This document shows positions 1 through 8,290 of a stretch of 12,168 nucleotides of DNA, in pieces. Each line of letters opens with the position of its first letter. The first letter of the stretch is position 1. A program made the position numbers and the translations under genes. Where the stretch lies: contig RFJV01000413.1 of the NCBI GenBank assembly GCA_003694775.1, forward strand, positions 1 through 12,168. Direction: 5' to 3'. Below the pieces are notes generated by a model. The model saw only the letters and a list, made by a program, of their open reading frames with translations. It was not told the origin of the DNA and searched no databases. The stretch is from Chloroflexota bacterium (GTDB lineage: Bacteria > Chloroflexota > Anaerolineae > 4572-78 > J111).

Positions 1-1
1 C

Positions 2-403
2 GGCATCGATACCGGCGCCCAACTGCGGGTCCGCGGCGAGGGCGGCAAAGGACGGGGCGGCGCTCCCAACGGCGACCTGTATCTGGAGGTCAAAATTGCC
101 CCCCATCCCCTCTTTGAACGCAAAGGCGATGACCTCCATCTGGACCTGCCGGTCGACCTGTACACCGCGGTACTCGGCGGCGAGGCCATTGTCCCGATGC
201 TCAAGGGCAAGCTCAAGCTCAAAATTCCCCCGGAGACCCAGTCCGGCAAGGTGTTCCGCCTGAAAGGACTGGGCATGCCCAGACTGAAACAGCCCGACGA
301 ACGGGGCGACCTGTACGCCAAAGTCATTGTCCAGATTCCCCAGAACCTTACCGAAGAAGAAATCGCCCTGTTTGAAGAACTGGCCGACCTGCGCGGCCTC
401 TAA
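2..403 (+). CDS. DnaJ/CbpA-type co-chaperone, C-terminal part (5' truncated by window edge)
   Basis: The reading frame is open from the first full codon and stops at 401-403, giving the last 133 residues. The sequence matches the two beta-barrel substrate-binding domains and dimerisation end of Hsp40 proteins. A typical 'GDLYLEVKIAPHPLFERKGD' stretch is followed by LDLPVDLYTAVLGGE, then LKIPPETQSGKVFRLKGLG, then GDLYAKVIVQIPQNLTEEE. The protein would deliver unfolded clients to DnaK in the cytoplasm. The wording around PHPLF and GDLYAKV resembles CbpA-like proteins without a zinc finger more than classical DnaJ. The J domain, and any zinc-finger region, lies outside the window, so the class cannot be settled. 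murJ follows 12 nt downstream on the same strand, so co-transcription is plausible. The family call is very secure; the paralog assignment is not. Confidence 0.93.
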   Translation, partial: GIDTGAQLRVRGEGGKGRGGAPNGDLYLEVKIAPHPLFERKGDDLHLDLPVDLYTAVLGGEAIVPMLKGKLKLKIPPETQSGKVFRLKGLGMPRLKQPDERGDLYAKVIVQIPQNLTEEEIALFEELADLRGL

Positions 404-415
404 GCCGACCCGCCA

Positions 416-2026
416 ATGTCTGCCCCCACCTCCTCCGCCGACGCGCCCTCTGCTCAGCCGGGGGGAATGGCCCGTGCCGCCTTCCTGATTGCCCTGGGCA
501 ACATTGTCAGCCGGGTGCTGGGACTGGCGCGGGAAACCGTCATTGCCAATCTGTTTGGGGCCACCGGCCTGGTGTCCGCCTTTCGCGTGGCCCAGATTAT
601 CCCCACCATGCTGTACGACCTGCTGGTCGGCGGAATGGTGAGCAGTGCGTTGGTGCCGGTCTTTTCCGAGCAGGCAGAAAAAAGCCGGGCCGGGCTGTGG
701 CATGTCGCCAGTCTCCTGCTCAGCCTGACGGTCATTGTGCTGGCCGGGGTGGTGCTCATTCTGGAACTGGCCGCAGAGCCGGTCGCTTTTCTGCTGGCCG
801 GCGGCTTCTCCCCCGACCTGCTGGCCGTGACCGCCCGCCTCATCCGGCTGACCACGCCCGCGGTGCTGTTTCTCAGCCTGTCCGGCGTGCTGACCGGACT
901 GCTGTACGCCCTCAACCGGTTTGCCCTGCCGGCTTTTACCGCCGCCGCGTTCAATGCGGTCATCGTGGTCACTGCTCTGGTGGGGGTAGTGGGCTTCAAC
1001 CGGGGCATCGAAACCCTGGCCGTGGGGCTTCTGCTGGGCGCGTTGGGGCAGGTTCTGCTTCAGCTTCCTGGCCTGCGCGACGCCCGCCTGCGGTTTGTGC
1101 TCGACCTGCATCACCCGGTTCTGCGCCGGATTGGCCGTCTCTACCTGCCCATCATCCTGGGGCTGGTCATCAGCCAGGTGGCTATTGCTCTGGACCGCAA
1201 CTTTGCCTCCCGCACCGGCGAGCAAAGCATCGCCTGGATGCAGTACGCCACCACCATCATCCAGTTTCCCCTCGGACTGGTGTCCGCGGCCATCTCGCTG
1301 GCTATTCTGCCGACCCTCTCCCGGCAGGCGTCCGCCGGCTCCGACGGGCTGGCTTCCTTTATGGACACCCTGACCGCCGGCCTGCGGATGGTGCTGGTCC
1401 TCATCATCCCGGCCACCGTGGCCCTGTTCATCCTGGCCCATCCGGTGGTGGCCCTCCTCTTTCAGCACGGCGATTTCACCGCCTTCGACACCCGGCAAAC
1501 TGCGCTGGCCCTTCGCTTTTACCTGCTGGGCCTGACTTTTGCCGCCATCGACCAGCCGCTCATCTTTGCCTACTATGCCCGCCAGAACACCCTCACCCCG
1601 GCCCTGGTGGGTCTGCTGGGGGTGGCTTTTTACCTGACCGCCGCTCTTCTGCCTACCCTGTTCCGCCCTATGCAGATGACCGACCTGGTGCTGGCCAACA
1701 GCGTTCAGCTCACCGGGCACGCCCTGGTGATGCTGTGGCTGGTCAACCGGCTGGCCTCCCTGCGAGGCCGCGGCCTGGCCGTCACCCTCTTCAAGGCCGG
1801 TCTGGCTTCCGCCGGGATGGGGCTGTGGCTGGTCGGCCTGACCCGCCTGCTGGCCCCCCTTTTCCTCGCCGGCCACCTGCTGTCTGAGGTCGCATTGGTG
1901 GGCCTGCTCTCCGCCACCGGCGCGGCGGTCTATTTTTTGCTTCTGTGGCTCCTCCGGGCCGGTGAGCTTCAGCTCCTGTTCGCCCTGGGCGGGCGCATTG
2001 CCTCGCGCTTGAAATCCGCCGGATAA
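416..2026 (+). CDS. murJ: MurJ lipid II flippase (MviN/MATE-like)
   Basis: This 536-residue polytopic membrane protein is the usual length for MurJ, which flips undecaprenyl-linked lipid II across the membrane for peptidoglycan synthesis. After a short Ser/Pro/Ala-rich N-terminus comes the family signature of the first helix, LGNIVSRVLGLARETVIANL, followed by the conserved FRVAQIIPTMLYDLL and SSALVPVF segments. Long hydrophobic helices then continue to the end, consistent with about 14 spans. Further family features are FPLGLVSAAISLAILPTLSR and the LFQHGDFTAFDT loop. The ATG at 416 has no obvious Shine-Dalgarno sequence. A second ATG at 467 is preceded by a G run at too short a spacing, so 416 is kept. 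The gene lies 12 nt after the chaperone gene and may share its transcript. A MITE-like element begins 13 nt after the stop codon. Confidence 0.97.
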   Translation: MSAPTSSADAPSAQPGGMARAAFLIALGNIVSRVLGLARETVIANLFGATGLVSAFRVAQIIPTMLYDLLVGGMVSSALVPVFSEQAEKSRAGLWHVASLLLSLTVIVLAGVVLILELAAEPVAFLLAGGFSPDLLAVTARLIRLTTPAVLFLSLSGVLTGLLYALNRFALPAFTAAAFNAVIVVTALVGVVGFNRGIETLAVGLLLGALGQVLLQLPGLRDARLRFVLDLHHPVLRRIGRLYLPIILGLVISQVAIALDRNFASRTGEQSIAWMQYATTIIQFPLGLVSAAISLAILPTLSRQASAGSDGLASFMDTLTAGLRMVLVLIIPATVALFILAHPVVALLFQHGDFTAFDTRQTALALRFYLLGLTFAAIDQPLIFAYYARQNTLTPALVGLLGVAFYLTAALLPTLFRPMQMTDLVLANSVQLTGHALVMLWLVNRLASLRGRGLAVTLFKAGLASAGMGLWLVGLTRLLAPLFLAGHLLSEVALVGLLSATGAAVYFLLLWLLRAGELQLLFALGGRIASRLKSAG

Positions 2027-2039
2027 TGTCCTGCTTTAT

Positions 2040-2178
2040 GGGTGTATTTCATTTTTGGGGCGAATTTTCATTGGCGGTAGGGCCGGCATCCCTATGCCTG
2101 GCCCATTTTCTGGGGCATAGGGATGCCCCAGCTACCATGATGCGGATATCCTGTTTGCCCCCAAATTGAAACGCACCC
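2040..2178. mobile_element. 139 bp MITE-like element with imperfect terminal inverted repeats and near-perfect 10 bp flanking duplication
   Basis: The ends form an imperfect inverted repeat of about 20 bp. The left end is 2040-2060 (GGGTGTATTTCA... to GGGG) and the right end is 2159-2178, which on the other strand reads GGGTGCGTTTCA... to GGGG. The bases just outside are direct repeats differing at one position: CCTGCTTTAT at 2030-2039 and CCTGCCTTAT at 2179-2188. This is what a target-site duplication would look like. The element contains no reading frame of note, only a large palindrome in its centre, so it would have to be moved by a transposase in trans. A duplication of about 10 bp is known for some IS4-like families, but assigning a family here is inference. 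It sits between murJ and the sortase promoter and may also terminate murJ transcription. Confidence 0.72.
2076..2136. repeat. Large central palindrome of the MITE-like element
   Basis: Two perfect 14 bp arms (GGCATCCCTATGCC at 2085-2098 and its reverse complement at 2114-2127) enclose a 15 nt loop. Beyond a symmetrical 4 x 4 internal loop, a second perfect 5 bp pairing follows (GGTAG at 2076-2080 with CTACC at 2132-2136). The transcript would fold into one long hairpin on either strand. There is no T tract, so it is not a classical intrinsic terminator. Confidence 0.85.
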
Positions 2179-2188
2179 CCTGCCTTAT

Positions 2189-2217
2189 TTGACATAACTT
2201 AGCCCTATCCGTACAAT
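2189..2217 (+). promoter_or_regulatory. sigma70-type promoter for the sortase gene
   Basis: A perfect -35 box TTGACA (2189-2194) and a -10 box TACAAT (2212-2217, one mismatch to consensus) are separated by 17 bp. Transcription would start near 2224. The -35 box begins at the base after the right-hand flanking duplication of the MITE-like element, so the insertion left the promoter intact but replaced everything upstream of it. Confidence 0.75.
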
Positions 2218-2240
2218 GTATAGAGAGTTCGGAGATGGAG

Positions 2241-2282
2241 CTAACCAGCTCACCCACTTACCAACTCTCCACTCACCAACCT
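2241..2282 (+). repeat. Degenerate array of 7-8 bp units (CACCAACT-like) before the sortase start
   Basis: A C/A/T-only strand made of degenerate 7-8 bp units of the type YNCCAACT runs directly up to the ATG at 2283. It resembles the clearer arrays at 4213, 5963 and 11877. Read in the sortase frame it would give only a low-complexity Thr/Ser/Pro/Gln peptide, so it is more likely untranslated leader. Confidence 0.45.
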
Positions 2283-3296
2283 ATGTTTGGCAAACGGAAA
2301 CCGGAAGAACTGAGCGTTGAGGAACTGGAGCGGCTCCTGCTGGTCAAGCGGCGGCAGGCCCGGCTCCAGCGATACCAGCAGGTCGCCCGGAACGGCGGCC
2401 CGGTGGTGGACGCCCTGTTTGAGCGACCATCACCGCCACCGCCTGCTCCGCCGGCAGGGCCTCCTTCGGAACCGGGGACATTCTCCGCGACGGGGATTCG
2501 CCCGCCAACGGCCCGGCCTTCTGGCTGGCGGCGTTTTTTCTCCCGCCGTCAACCGCAGGCAGAACCGGCGTCGCCGCCGGCGGCCCGCGGACTGAAGGAT
2601 TCGCTTCTGCTGGGGCTGGAAGTTTCGGCCCTGCTGGGGCTGGTGGCTGTGCTGGTCGCTTCCTATCTGAATTTGCAGGAGCTGAACACCGAAGCCGCCA
2701 TTGCCCAGCAGAGCGCGGTGCAGGTGCAGGTCCCCCCCACCCCGACCCCAACTCCGCCCATTTCTCTGGCTCGTCTGCCCGGTGGGCATTCTTCACCCAC
2801 TTCGGCGGAGGGGGCGGTCCCCGATGTACCGCCCCACCTGCAGAAATGGGTCCAGCCCAAAGCCGCCGGACGGGCCTCGCCGGTCAACGTGGCCATTGAG
2901 CAGGAGCGCCAGCCGCCCACCCGCATCGTCATCCCCAAAATCAACGTCGACGCGCCGGTTGTGCCCGATATTACCTGGGAGGCCCTGAAGAAGGGGGTCG
3001 GGCATCTGCCGGGCAGTGCTTACCCCGGCGAACGGGGCAATATGTACCTGGCCGCGCACAACGACATCTTTGGCGAAATTTTCCGCTACCTGCATGAACT
3101 GGAGCCGGGAGATGAGTTCTTTGTGTACGCCGGGGAGGAGCAGTTCCGCTACGTGGTGCGGGAGAAGCGCATCATCGAACCGACCGACGTGGAGGTGATG
3201 TACCCCACCACCGAGCCGGTAGCCACCCTGCAGACCTGCTACCCCTATCTGATTGACACGCACCGGCTGGTGGTGATTGCCGAATTGGCAGAATAA
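2283..3296 (+). CDS. Sortase family protein with N-terminal membrane anchor
   Basis: This is a predicted cysteine transpeptidase that would join exported proteins to envelope components or to each other. From the ATG at 2283 it has 337 residues. A charged cytoplasmic head (KPEELSVEELERLLLVKRRQ) leads into a Pro-rich stretch, one membrane span at about residues 106-130, an external TPTPTPP linker, and the sortase barrel at about 210-337. The catalytic triad is visible: His259 in LAAHND, Cys319 in TLQTC, and Arg328 in DTHRLVV. Spacing and motifs fit a small class D/E-like enzyme; the subclass is not certain. An in-frame ATG at 2235 would add 16 residues encoded by a degenerate repeat, with GGAG directly against the start codon, so 2283 is preferred although it too lacks a good ribosome-binding site. 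No substrate with an obvious sorting signal is in the window. Confidence 0.9.
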   Translation: MFGKRKPEELSVEELERLLLVKRRQARLQRYQQVARNGGPVVDALFERPSPPPPAPPAGPPSEPGTFSATGIRPPTARPSGWRRFFSRRQPQAEPASPPAARGLKDSLLLGLEVSALLGLVAVLVASYLNLQELNTEAAIAQQSAVQVQVPPTPTPTPPISLARLPGGHSSPTSAEGAVPDVPPHLQKWVQPKAAGRASPVNVAIEQERQPPTRIVIPKINVDAPVVPDITWEALKKGVGHLPGSAYPGERGNMYLAAHNDIFGEIFRYLHELEPGDEFFVYAGEEQFRYVVREKRIIEPTDVEVMYPTTEPVATLQTCYPYLIDTHRLVVIAELAE

Positions 3297-3314
3297 GCCG
3301 GTCGATGGTATAAT
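3285..3314 (+). promoter_or_regulatory. sigma70-type promoter for the small membrane protein gene
   Basis: TTGGCA (3285-3290) and a perfect TATAAT (3309-3314) are spaced 18 bp apart, predicting a start near 3321 and a leader of about 55 nt before the ATG at 3377. The -35 box lies inside the last codons of the sortase gene. Confidence 0.7.
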
Positions 3315-3332
3315 CTGCCCGAAAAATTCACC

Positions 3333-3354
3333 GCGCCGGGAAGAATCCCGGCGC
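3333..3354 (+). other. Stable hairpin in the leader of the small membrane protein gene
   Basis: A perfect 9 bp G+C-rich stem (GCGCCGGGA at 3333-3341, TCCCGGCGC at 3346-3354) closes a 4 nt loop and is followed by only three T residues. It lies between the predicted transcription start and the ribosome-binding site of the next gene. It could terminate sortase transcription, attenuate the downstream gene, or stabilise its leader. The short T run argues against a strong terminator. Confidence 0.6.
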
Positions 3355-3376
3355 TTTGCATGACCGGAGCAGAAAT

Positions 3377-3613
3377 ATGGCCAAACGTTCTCGACGAGTT
3401 TCCAAAAAGAGCAGACCCCCGGTAGCCGTAGCGCCCACGCCGGCAGTTGAAGCGCAACAGCCGGCGCCGGCAGTGCAGAGCAACGGGCGGGTCAAGCAGG
3501 TTGTGGTAGACTTTGCCCAGGAATATCTCTATGTTTACCACGACATGCGGACCGTAGCCCTGATTGCCGTGGCAATGTTTGTAATTCTGTTTGCCCTGGG
3601 TTTTGCTTTTTAA
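3377..3613 (+). CDS. Small single-span membrane protein, function unknown
   Basis: This is a 78-residue protein that I do not recognise as a named family. A strongly basic N-terminus (MAKRSRRVSKKSRPP) is followed by a Pro/Ala/Gln-rich linker, then VDFAQEYLYVYHDMRTV, and one hydrophobic helix at about residues 56-78 that forms the very C-terminus (ending LFALGFAF). The layout suggests a tail-anchored or N-in membrane protein. The ATG at 3377 is chosen because GGAG lies 7 nt upstream; a TTG at 3356 would fall at the base of the leader hairpin. It has its own promoter at 3285-3314. The stop codon overlaps that of the convergent Nudix gene by 4 nt. The coding call is supported by promoter, ribosome-binding site and clean topology; the function is unknown. 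Confidence 0.75.
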   Translation: MAKRSRRVSKKSRPPVAVAPTPAVEAQQPAPAVQSNGRVKQVVVDFAQEYLYVYHDMRTVALIAVAMFVILFALGFAF

Positions 3614-4212
3614 CCCACCTTCTGCAGTTGCTCCCAGGCCGCCTCGTGGGCCACGGCCCGGAACCGGCCCCAATCGGCAAAATCGCCGTCCAGGGCACGC
3701 AGTCTTTGGGCCGCAACGGCCAGCTCCGCCGGCGGAACGGCCCGGAAGTCGCTAATCGGCTCGTTGGGGTCCCCCGCTACCGGCTGGCCTTTGCCAGGGG
3801 TGGTCAAAAACACATACGAAACAAACGGTCGGACCAGTGGGCCGCTGTGCACGGTGTAGGTAATCACCGCCAGACAGCGGTCCACTGTGACTTTAAAGCC
3901 GGTTTCTTCCTCCACCTCCCGCGCCAGCGCCTGGTGCGGCTTTTCCGTGCCTTCCAGCCCCCCGGTCAGCAGGCGGTACACCCCCTGCGGGTAAAACTGC
4001 TTGGTATGAAGCCAGATATGCCCCGCCTCGTTGGGAACAACCATAACGACCTCCCCGTAGCGGGGACGGTTTGCCATTTTGTGAACCATTCTCTGCAGTA
4101 CTTCTGTGTGGGCGGTGTGCTCCACGTGCTGTTGGGCAAACGGCCCAAACTGCGCTTCCAGCTCTGCCAGCAGGCCGGGGTTGTAAATTTGGGCAAAACC
4201 GGGGTCTTCCAT
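3610..4212 (-). CDS. Nudix (NUDIX) hydrolase
   Basis: This 200-residue cytoplasmic protein has a complete Nudix box at about residues 84-106. The pattern is G-x5-E-x7-REVEEETGF, with the RE and EE residues that bind the divalent metal. Such enzymes hydrolyse nucleoside diphosphates linked to another group, such as ADP-ribose, NADH or sugar nucleotides. The N-terminal extension (about 50 residues) and the GEVVMVVPNEAGHIWLHTKQ lead-in fit ADP-ribose-pyrophosphatase-like members, but substrate cannot be read from sequence. The ATG at 4212 is preferred over a TTG six bases upstream, because GGAG lies 7 nt before the ATG. That ribosome-binding site belongs to the heptamer array between this gene and the upstream lipoprotein gene, 30 nt away. 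It is the last gene of the - strand run and ends in a 4 nt convergent overlap. Confidence 0.92.
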   Translation of the reverse strand: MEDPGFAQIYNPGLLAELEAQFGPFAQQHVEHTAHTEVLQRMVHKMANRPRYGEVVMVVPNEAGHIWLHTKQFYPQGVYRLLTGGLEGTEKPHQALAREVEEETGFKVTVDRCLAVITYTVHSGPLVRPFVSYVFLTTPGKGQPVAGDPNEPISDFRAVPPAELAVAAQRLRALDGDFADWGRFRAVAHEAAWEQLQKVG

Positions 4213-4275
4213 TTCCAATCTCCAATCTCTAATCTCTAATCTCTAATCCCCAATCTCCACTCCCCAATCCCCAAT
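4213..4275. repeat. Heptanucleotide tandem array, nine units, consensus CYCYAAT
   Basis: Nine units of exactly 7 bp run without interruption. Most read CTCCAAT, CTCTAAT or CCCCAAT. The array spans the gap between the lipoprotein and Nudix genes and reaches 33 bp into the 3' end of the lipoprotein gene, where it encodes the final ten residues and the TAG stop (4243-4245). On the - strand its units read ATTGGAG or ATTAGAG, so it also supplies the GGAG that serves as ribosome-binding site for the Nudix gene. It resembles the short heptameric repeats (STRR) known from filamentous cyanobacteria. Confidence 0.9.
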
Positions 4276-5973
4276 ATTCCATGTAAACGGGGCAAACGGG
4301 CCGGGCGACAGGCCGCGCACCCGGTTGGAGACCAGCAGGGTGTGGTTAGGGGCCAGCAGGAAGTCTACGGGACGCGCCTGGGCCAGGATTTTCTGCAGGC
4401 GGGCGTACAGGCCGGCACGGGTTTCCGGCTGACAGCCCGGCACGGCGACAGCCTGCGCCAGCAGGTCGTCGACCTGCGCATCCTGGAACGAAACCAAATT
4501 CAGCCCTGCCCCGGCCTCGGCCTGGGTAGACAGCCAGAAGGCCCGCTGGTCGGGGTCCGGACGGGCGGGCCAGGCAAAGACCGCGGCCTGGAAGTCGTGG
4601 GTAAACAGGTCGTCGACCAGGCTTTCTGCCGGGACACCCTCGGCACGGGCATACAGGCCCAGGTCGCGGTAGTAACTGCTTACCAGCCAGCCCAGCTTCT
4701 GGTGCAGGGGATTTTCGGCATTCAGACGGATGCTCAGCTCGAACCGTTTGCCGTTCTGGTCCAGCCAGCCGTCACCGTCGGTGTCGCGCAGACCGGCCTG
4801 CGCCAGCAGGTCGCGGGCCGCGGCCGGATTGTAGTCCGGTGGGGTCAGGCTGTCCACCGCGGCCCAATGCCCCGGTAGAAGCGGCCCGGCCAGAAGCTGT
4901 CCTTCGCCGGCCAGCGTGTCGGACAGAACAGCCGGGCGGTCCAGGGCCAGGGTCAGGGCACGGCGAACCTCCGGAGGCAGGGGCGGTTCATTTTTGGGGG
5001 CATAGTTCAGGGCGATGTAGACCATCTGCCCGGAGGGATAGGCCAGCCTCTGCAGGGCGGGGGAGGCGGTAGGGGTTTCTCCTGCCGGCAGGGGGCCAAG
5101 CACATCGAAGGCGGCCTCGGTTGCGGCTACGGCGACCTCATCTGCGGACAGGAAGCGAACAGACACGCCGTCCAGGCGGGGACCCGGCCCGCGGTAGTAC
5201 GGATTGCGGTGGAGGGTCAGGGTCCGGTCCGGCCCGGCCCAACCTTCGGCAACAAAAGGCCCACTGCCAACCGGCACGGCGGCCTCCAGGGTGTCGGGAT
5301 GAACCAGGGGAAGCAGGCCAATGGCGGTGGCCGCGGCGCAGTCAATCCGGGCAAAGGTGAGGGTCAGGGTGCGCGGGTCGGGCGCGGTTATCTGGCTGAA
5401 GGCGCGGAGGGTGGGGTGTTCGCTGGCCTGCAGGCTGTTGACCAGTTGGAGCGCGGTTAGCGGCTCGCCACTGCTCCAGCGCAGGCCGGGCGGCAGGTGA
5501 AAGGTCAGCGACAGGCCATCGGCGGAATATTCCCAGCCCTGCGCCAGGCCGGGACGCAGGGCCGCGGTTTGCGGGTCGACCTGCCAGAGCGAGTCGTACA
5601 GCAGAGGCGTGAGCCGGTCCATTGCCGGGGTGTCTTCCGCCAGGGGGTTGAGACTGCCCGGCTTGCCGACCAGCCCCAGCCGCAGGATGCCGCCCTCGGC
5701 GGGAACGGCTGTTGGCGTGGGGGATGGGGTCGCCGCGGGGGATACCGCGGGCAGAGGCGTGGGGGTCGGGGTGGCGACCGGGCGCGGTGTACCGGCGGTG
5801 GGGGTGGCTGAGGGTGTGTTGGCGGTGATGGTTGCCGGCGCACAGGCGGTCAGCAGGAGCAGGAGGATGAACGGCCAATGACGAACGACCAACGACCACC
5901 GACGAACGACGGGTGACCAACGACGGACGATGAATGATGAACGACCGGGGCCGAAGGGCGGCAAATCTCCCAA
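4243..5973 (-). CDS. Solute-binding lipoprotein of ABC transporter family 5 (oligopeptide/dipeptide-type)
   Basis: This is an exported lipoprotein that would bind peptides or a similar solute for an ABC importer. The signal region ends in WPFILLLLLTAC with the lipidated Cys at residue 44, followed by a Thr/Pro-rich spacer with TPTPTPLP. The SBP_bac_5 fold then runs from GILRLGLVGKPGSLNPL, through YDSLWQVDP, LRWSSGEPLTA and VGSGPFVAE, to a C-terminal TWNIGDW. Total length, 576 residues, is normal. The start is uncertain: the TTG at 5973 has AGGAG 9 nt upstream, but residues 14-35 are a heptapeptide repeat (VRRWSPV, VRRWSLV, VRHWPFI) made by a heptamer DNA array. A TTG at 5892 would remove most of it. 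The last ten residues and the stop are also encoded by a heptamer array. No permease or ATPase gene is adjacent, so its partner is elsewhere. The gap to the upstream gene is 33 nt. Confidence 0.9.
   Translation of the reverse strand: MGDLPPFGPGRSSFIVRRWSPVVRRWSLVVRHWPFILLLLLTACAPATITANTPSATPTAGTPRPVATPTPTPLPAVSPAATPSPTPTAVPAEGGILRLGLVGKPGSLNPLAEDTPAMDRLTPLLYDSLWQVDPQTAALRPGLAQGWEYSADGLSLTFHLPPGLRWSSGEPLTALQLVNSLQASEHPTLRAFSQITAPDPRTLTLTFARIDCAAATAIGLLPLVHPDTLEAAVPVGSGPFVAEGWAGPDRTLTLHRNPYYRGPGPRLDGVSVRFLSADEVAVAATEAAFDVLGPLPAGETPTASPALQRLAYPSGQMVYIALNYAPKNEPPLPPEVRRALTLALDRPAVLSDTLAGEGQLLAGPLLPGHWAAVDSLTPPDYNPAAARDLLAQAGLRDTDGDGWLDQNGKRFELSIRLNAENPLHQKLGWLVSSYYRDLGLYARAEGVPAESLVDDLFTHDFQAAVFAWPARPDPDQRAFWLSTQAEAGAGLNLVSFQDAQVDDLLAQAVAVPGCQPETRAGLYARLQKILAQARPVDFLLAPNHTLLVSNRVRGLSPGPFAPFTWNIGDWGVEIGD
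5867..5943. repeat. Heptanucleotide tandem array, eleven units, consensus ACSAACG
   Basis: Eleven consecutive 7 bp units such as ACGAACG, ACCAACG, ATGAATG and ATGAACG lie over the 5' end of the lipoprotein gene. Because three units equal 21 bp, the frame repeats every seven residues and produces a heptapeptide repeat around VVRRWS in the N-region of the signal peptide. The unit sequence differs from the CYCYAAT arrays but the period is identical. Confidence 0.85.
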
Positions 5974-6004
5974 TCTCCTAATCTCCTAATCTCCAATCCC
6001 CCAA
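5963..6004. repeat. Short tandem array of 8 bp units (AATCTCCY)
   Basis: Four 8 bp units (AATCTCCC, AATCTCCT twice, AATCTCCA-like) and one 7-8 bp C-rich unit fill the space between the zinc-ribbon membrane protein gene and the lipoprotein gene. On the - strand the units contain GGAG, one of which is 9 nt from the TTG at 5973. This array is related in sequence to those at 4213 and 11877. Confidence 0.85.
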
Positions 6005-6006
6005 CC

Positions 6007-7970
<1,964 letters not shown>

Positions 7971-7977
<7 letters not shown>

Positions 7978-8225
7978 TCGCGATTGACCACCTGGCGATG
8001 CTGTTGTCTCATTTTATCCAGATAAACCTGTTCTTCGGCAGGGGGCATATCATCATAGGCCTGGTTTATCTGTTGGAGCAGTTGTTGATTCTGGTATCGC
8101 TGGATGAACTCCTCTACCGCCATCACAAAGATACGACTGCGCGAAACATTCAGTTCGCGTGCCATTTGGTCGACCTGCTCATATAGGGCCTTTTGGATAG
8201 AGATAGCCGTTTTTATACTCGCCAT
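7971..8225 (-). CDS. Ribbon-helix-helix antitoxin of the MazF/PemK pair
   Basis: This is an 84-residue protein with an N-terminal ribbon-helix-helix DNA-binding domain: IKTAISIQKALYEQVDQMA forms the strand and first helix, and LNVSRSRIFVMAVEEFIQRY the turn and second helix. The C-terminal part (residues about 45-84, QQINQAYDDMPPAEEQVYLD...) is the acidic, flexible region expected to wrap around the toxin. It would bind its own promoter as a dimer and repress the operon, with the toxin as co-repressor. The ATG at 8225 is preceded by AAGG at 9 nt. The predicted promoter and dyad operator lie directly upstream. It overlaps the toxin gene by 7 nt. Confidence 0.9.
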
Positions 8226-8227
8226 AA

Positions 8228-8260
8228 TGTTATACCTTTTTTACTCCGTATGGTATAACA
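8228..8260. promoter_or_regulatory. Dyad operator of the toxin-antitoxin-methyltransferase operon
   Basis: A perfect inverted repeat of 9 bp, TGTTATACC (8228-8236) and GGTATAACA (8252-8260), has a 15 bp spacer, so the half-site centres lie 24 bp apart. It starts 3 bp upstream of the antitoxin ATG and covers both the predicted transcription start (about 8255) and the ribosome-binding site. This is the position expected of an autorepression site for the ribbon-helix-helix antitoxin. It could also form a hairpin that hides the ribosome-binding site. Confidence 0.75.
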
Positions 8261-8261
8261 A

Positions 8262-8290
8262 ATTGTACACCAAAATTCCGGTAACGACAA
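8262..8290 (-). promoter_or_regulatory. sigma70-type promoter of the antitoxin-toxin-methyltransferase operon
   Basis: On the - strand, TTGTCG (plus-strand 8285-8290) and TACAAT (plus-strand 8262-8267) are 17 bp apart, and the -10 box is preceded by TG, an extended -10 element. The predicted start is near 8255, inside the dyad operator. No other clear promoter was seen between 8225 and 3610 on this strand, so it may serve the whole six-gene run. Confidence 0.65.

Noticed and set aside
697..1887. 396-codon open frame inside murJ in another frame
   Set aside because: It is a Pro/Arg/Gly-rich out-of-frame translation of murJ without hydrophobic pattern or domain.
2040..2178. CRISPR-like or tRNA-like structure in the murJ-sortase gap
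   Set aside because: There is one palindrome only, no regularly spaced repeats and no cloverleaf; the border duplications fit a mobile element better.
2235..2282. ATG at 2235 as start of the sortase
   Set aside because: The extra 16 residues come from a degenerate repeat and the GGAG touches the start codon; the charged head from 2283 looks like the true N-terminus. The choice is not certain.
3333..3357. Rho-independent terminator of the sortase gene
   Set aside because: The stem is strong, but only three T residues follow and the site lies downstream of a good promoter for the next gene, so it is listed as a leader hairpin instead.
5701..5811. Thr/Pro-coding low-complexity stretch as a separate DNA repeat
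   Set aside because: It encodes the flexible TPTPTP spacer after the lipidated cysteine, which is common in exported proteins of this kind, so codon repetition explains it.
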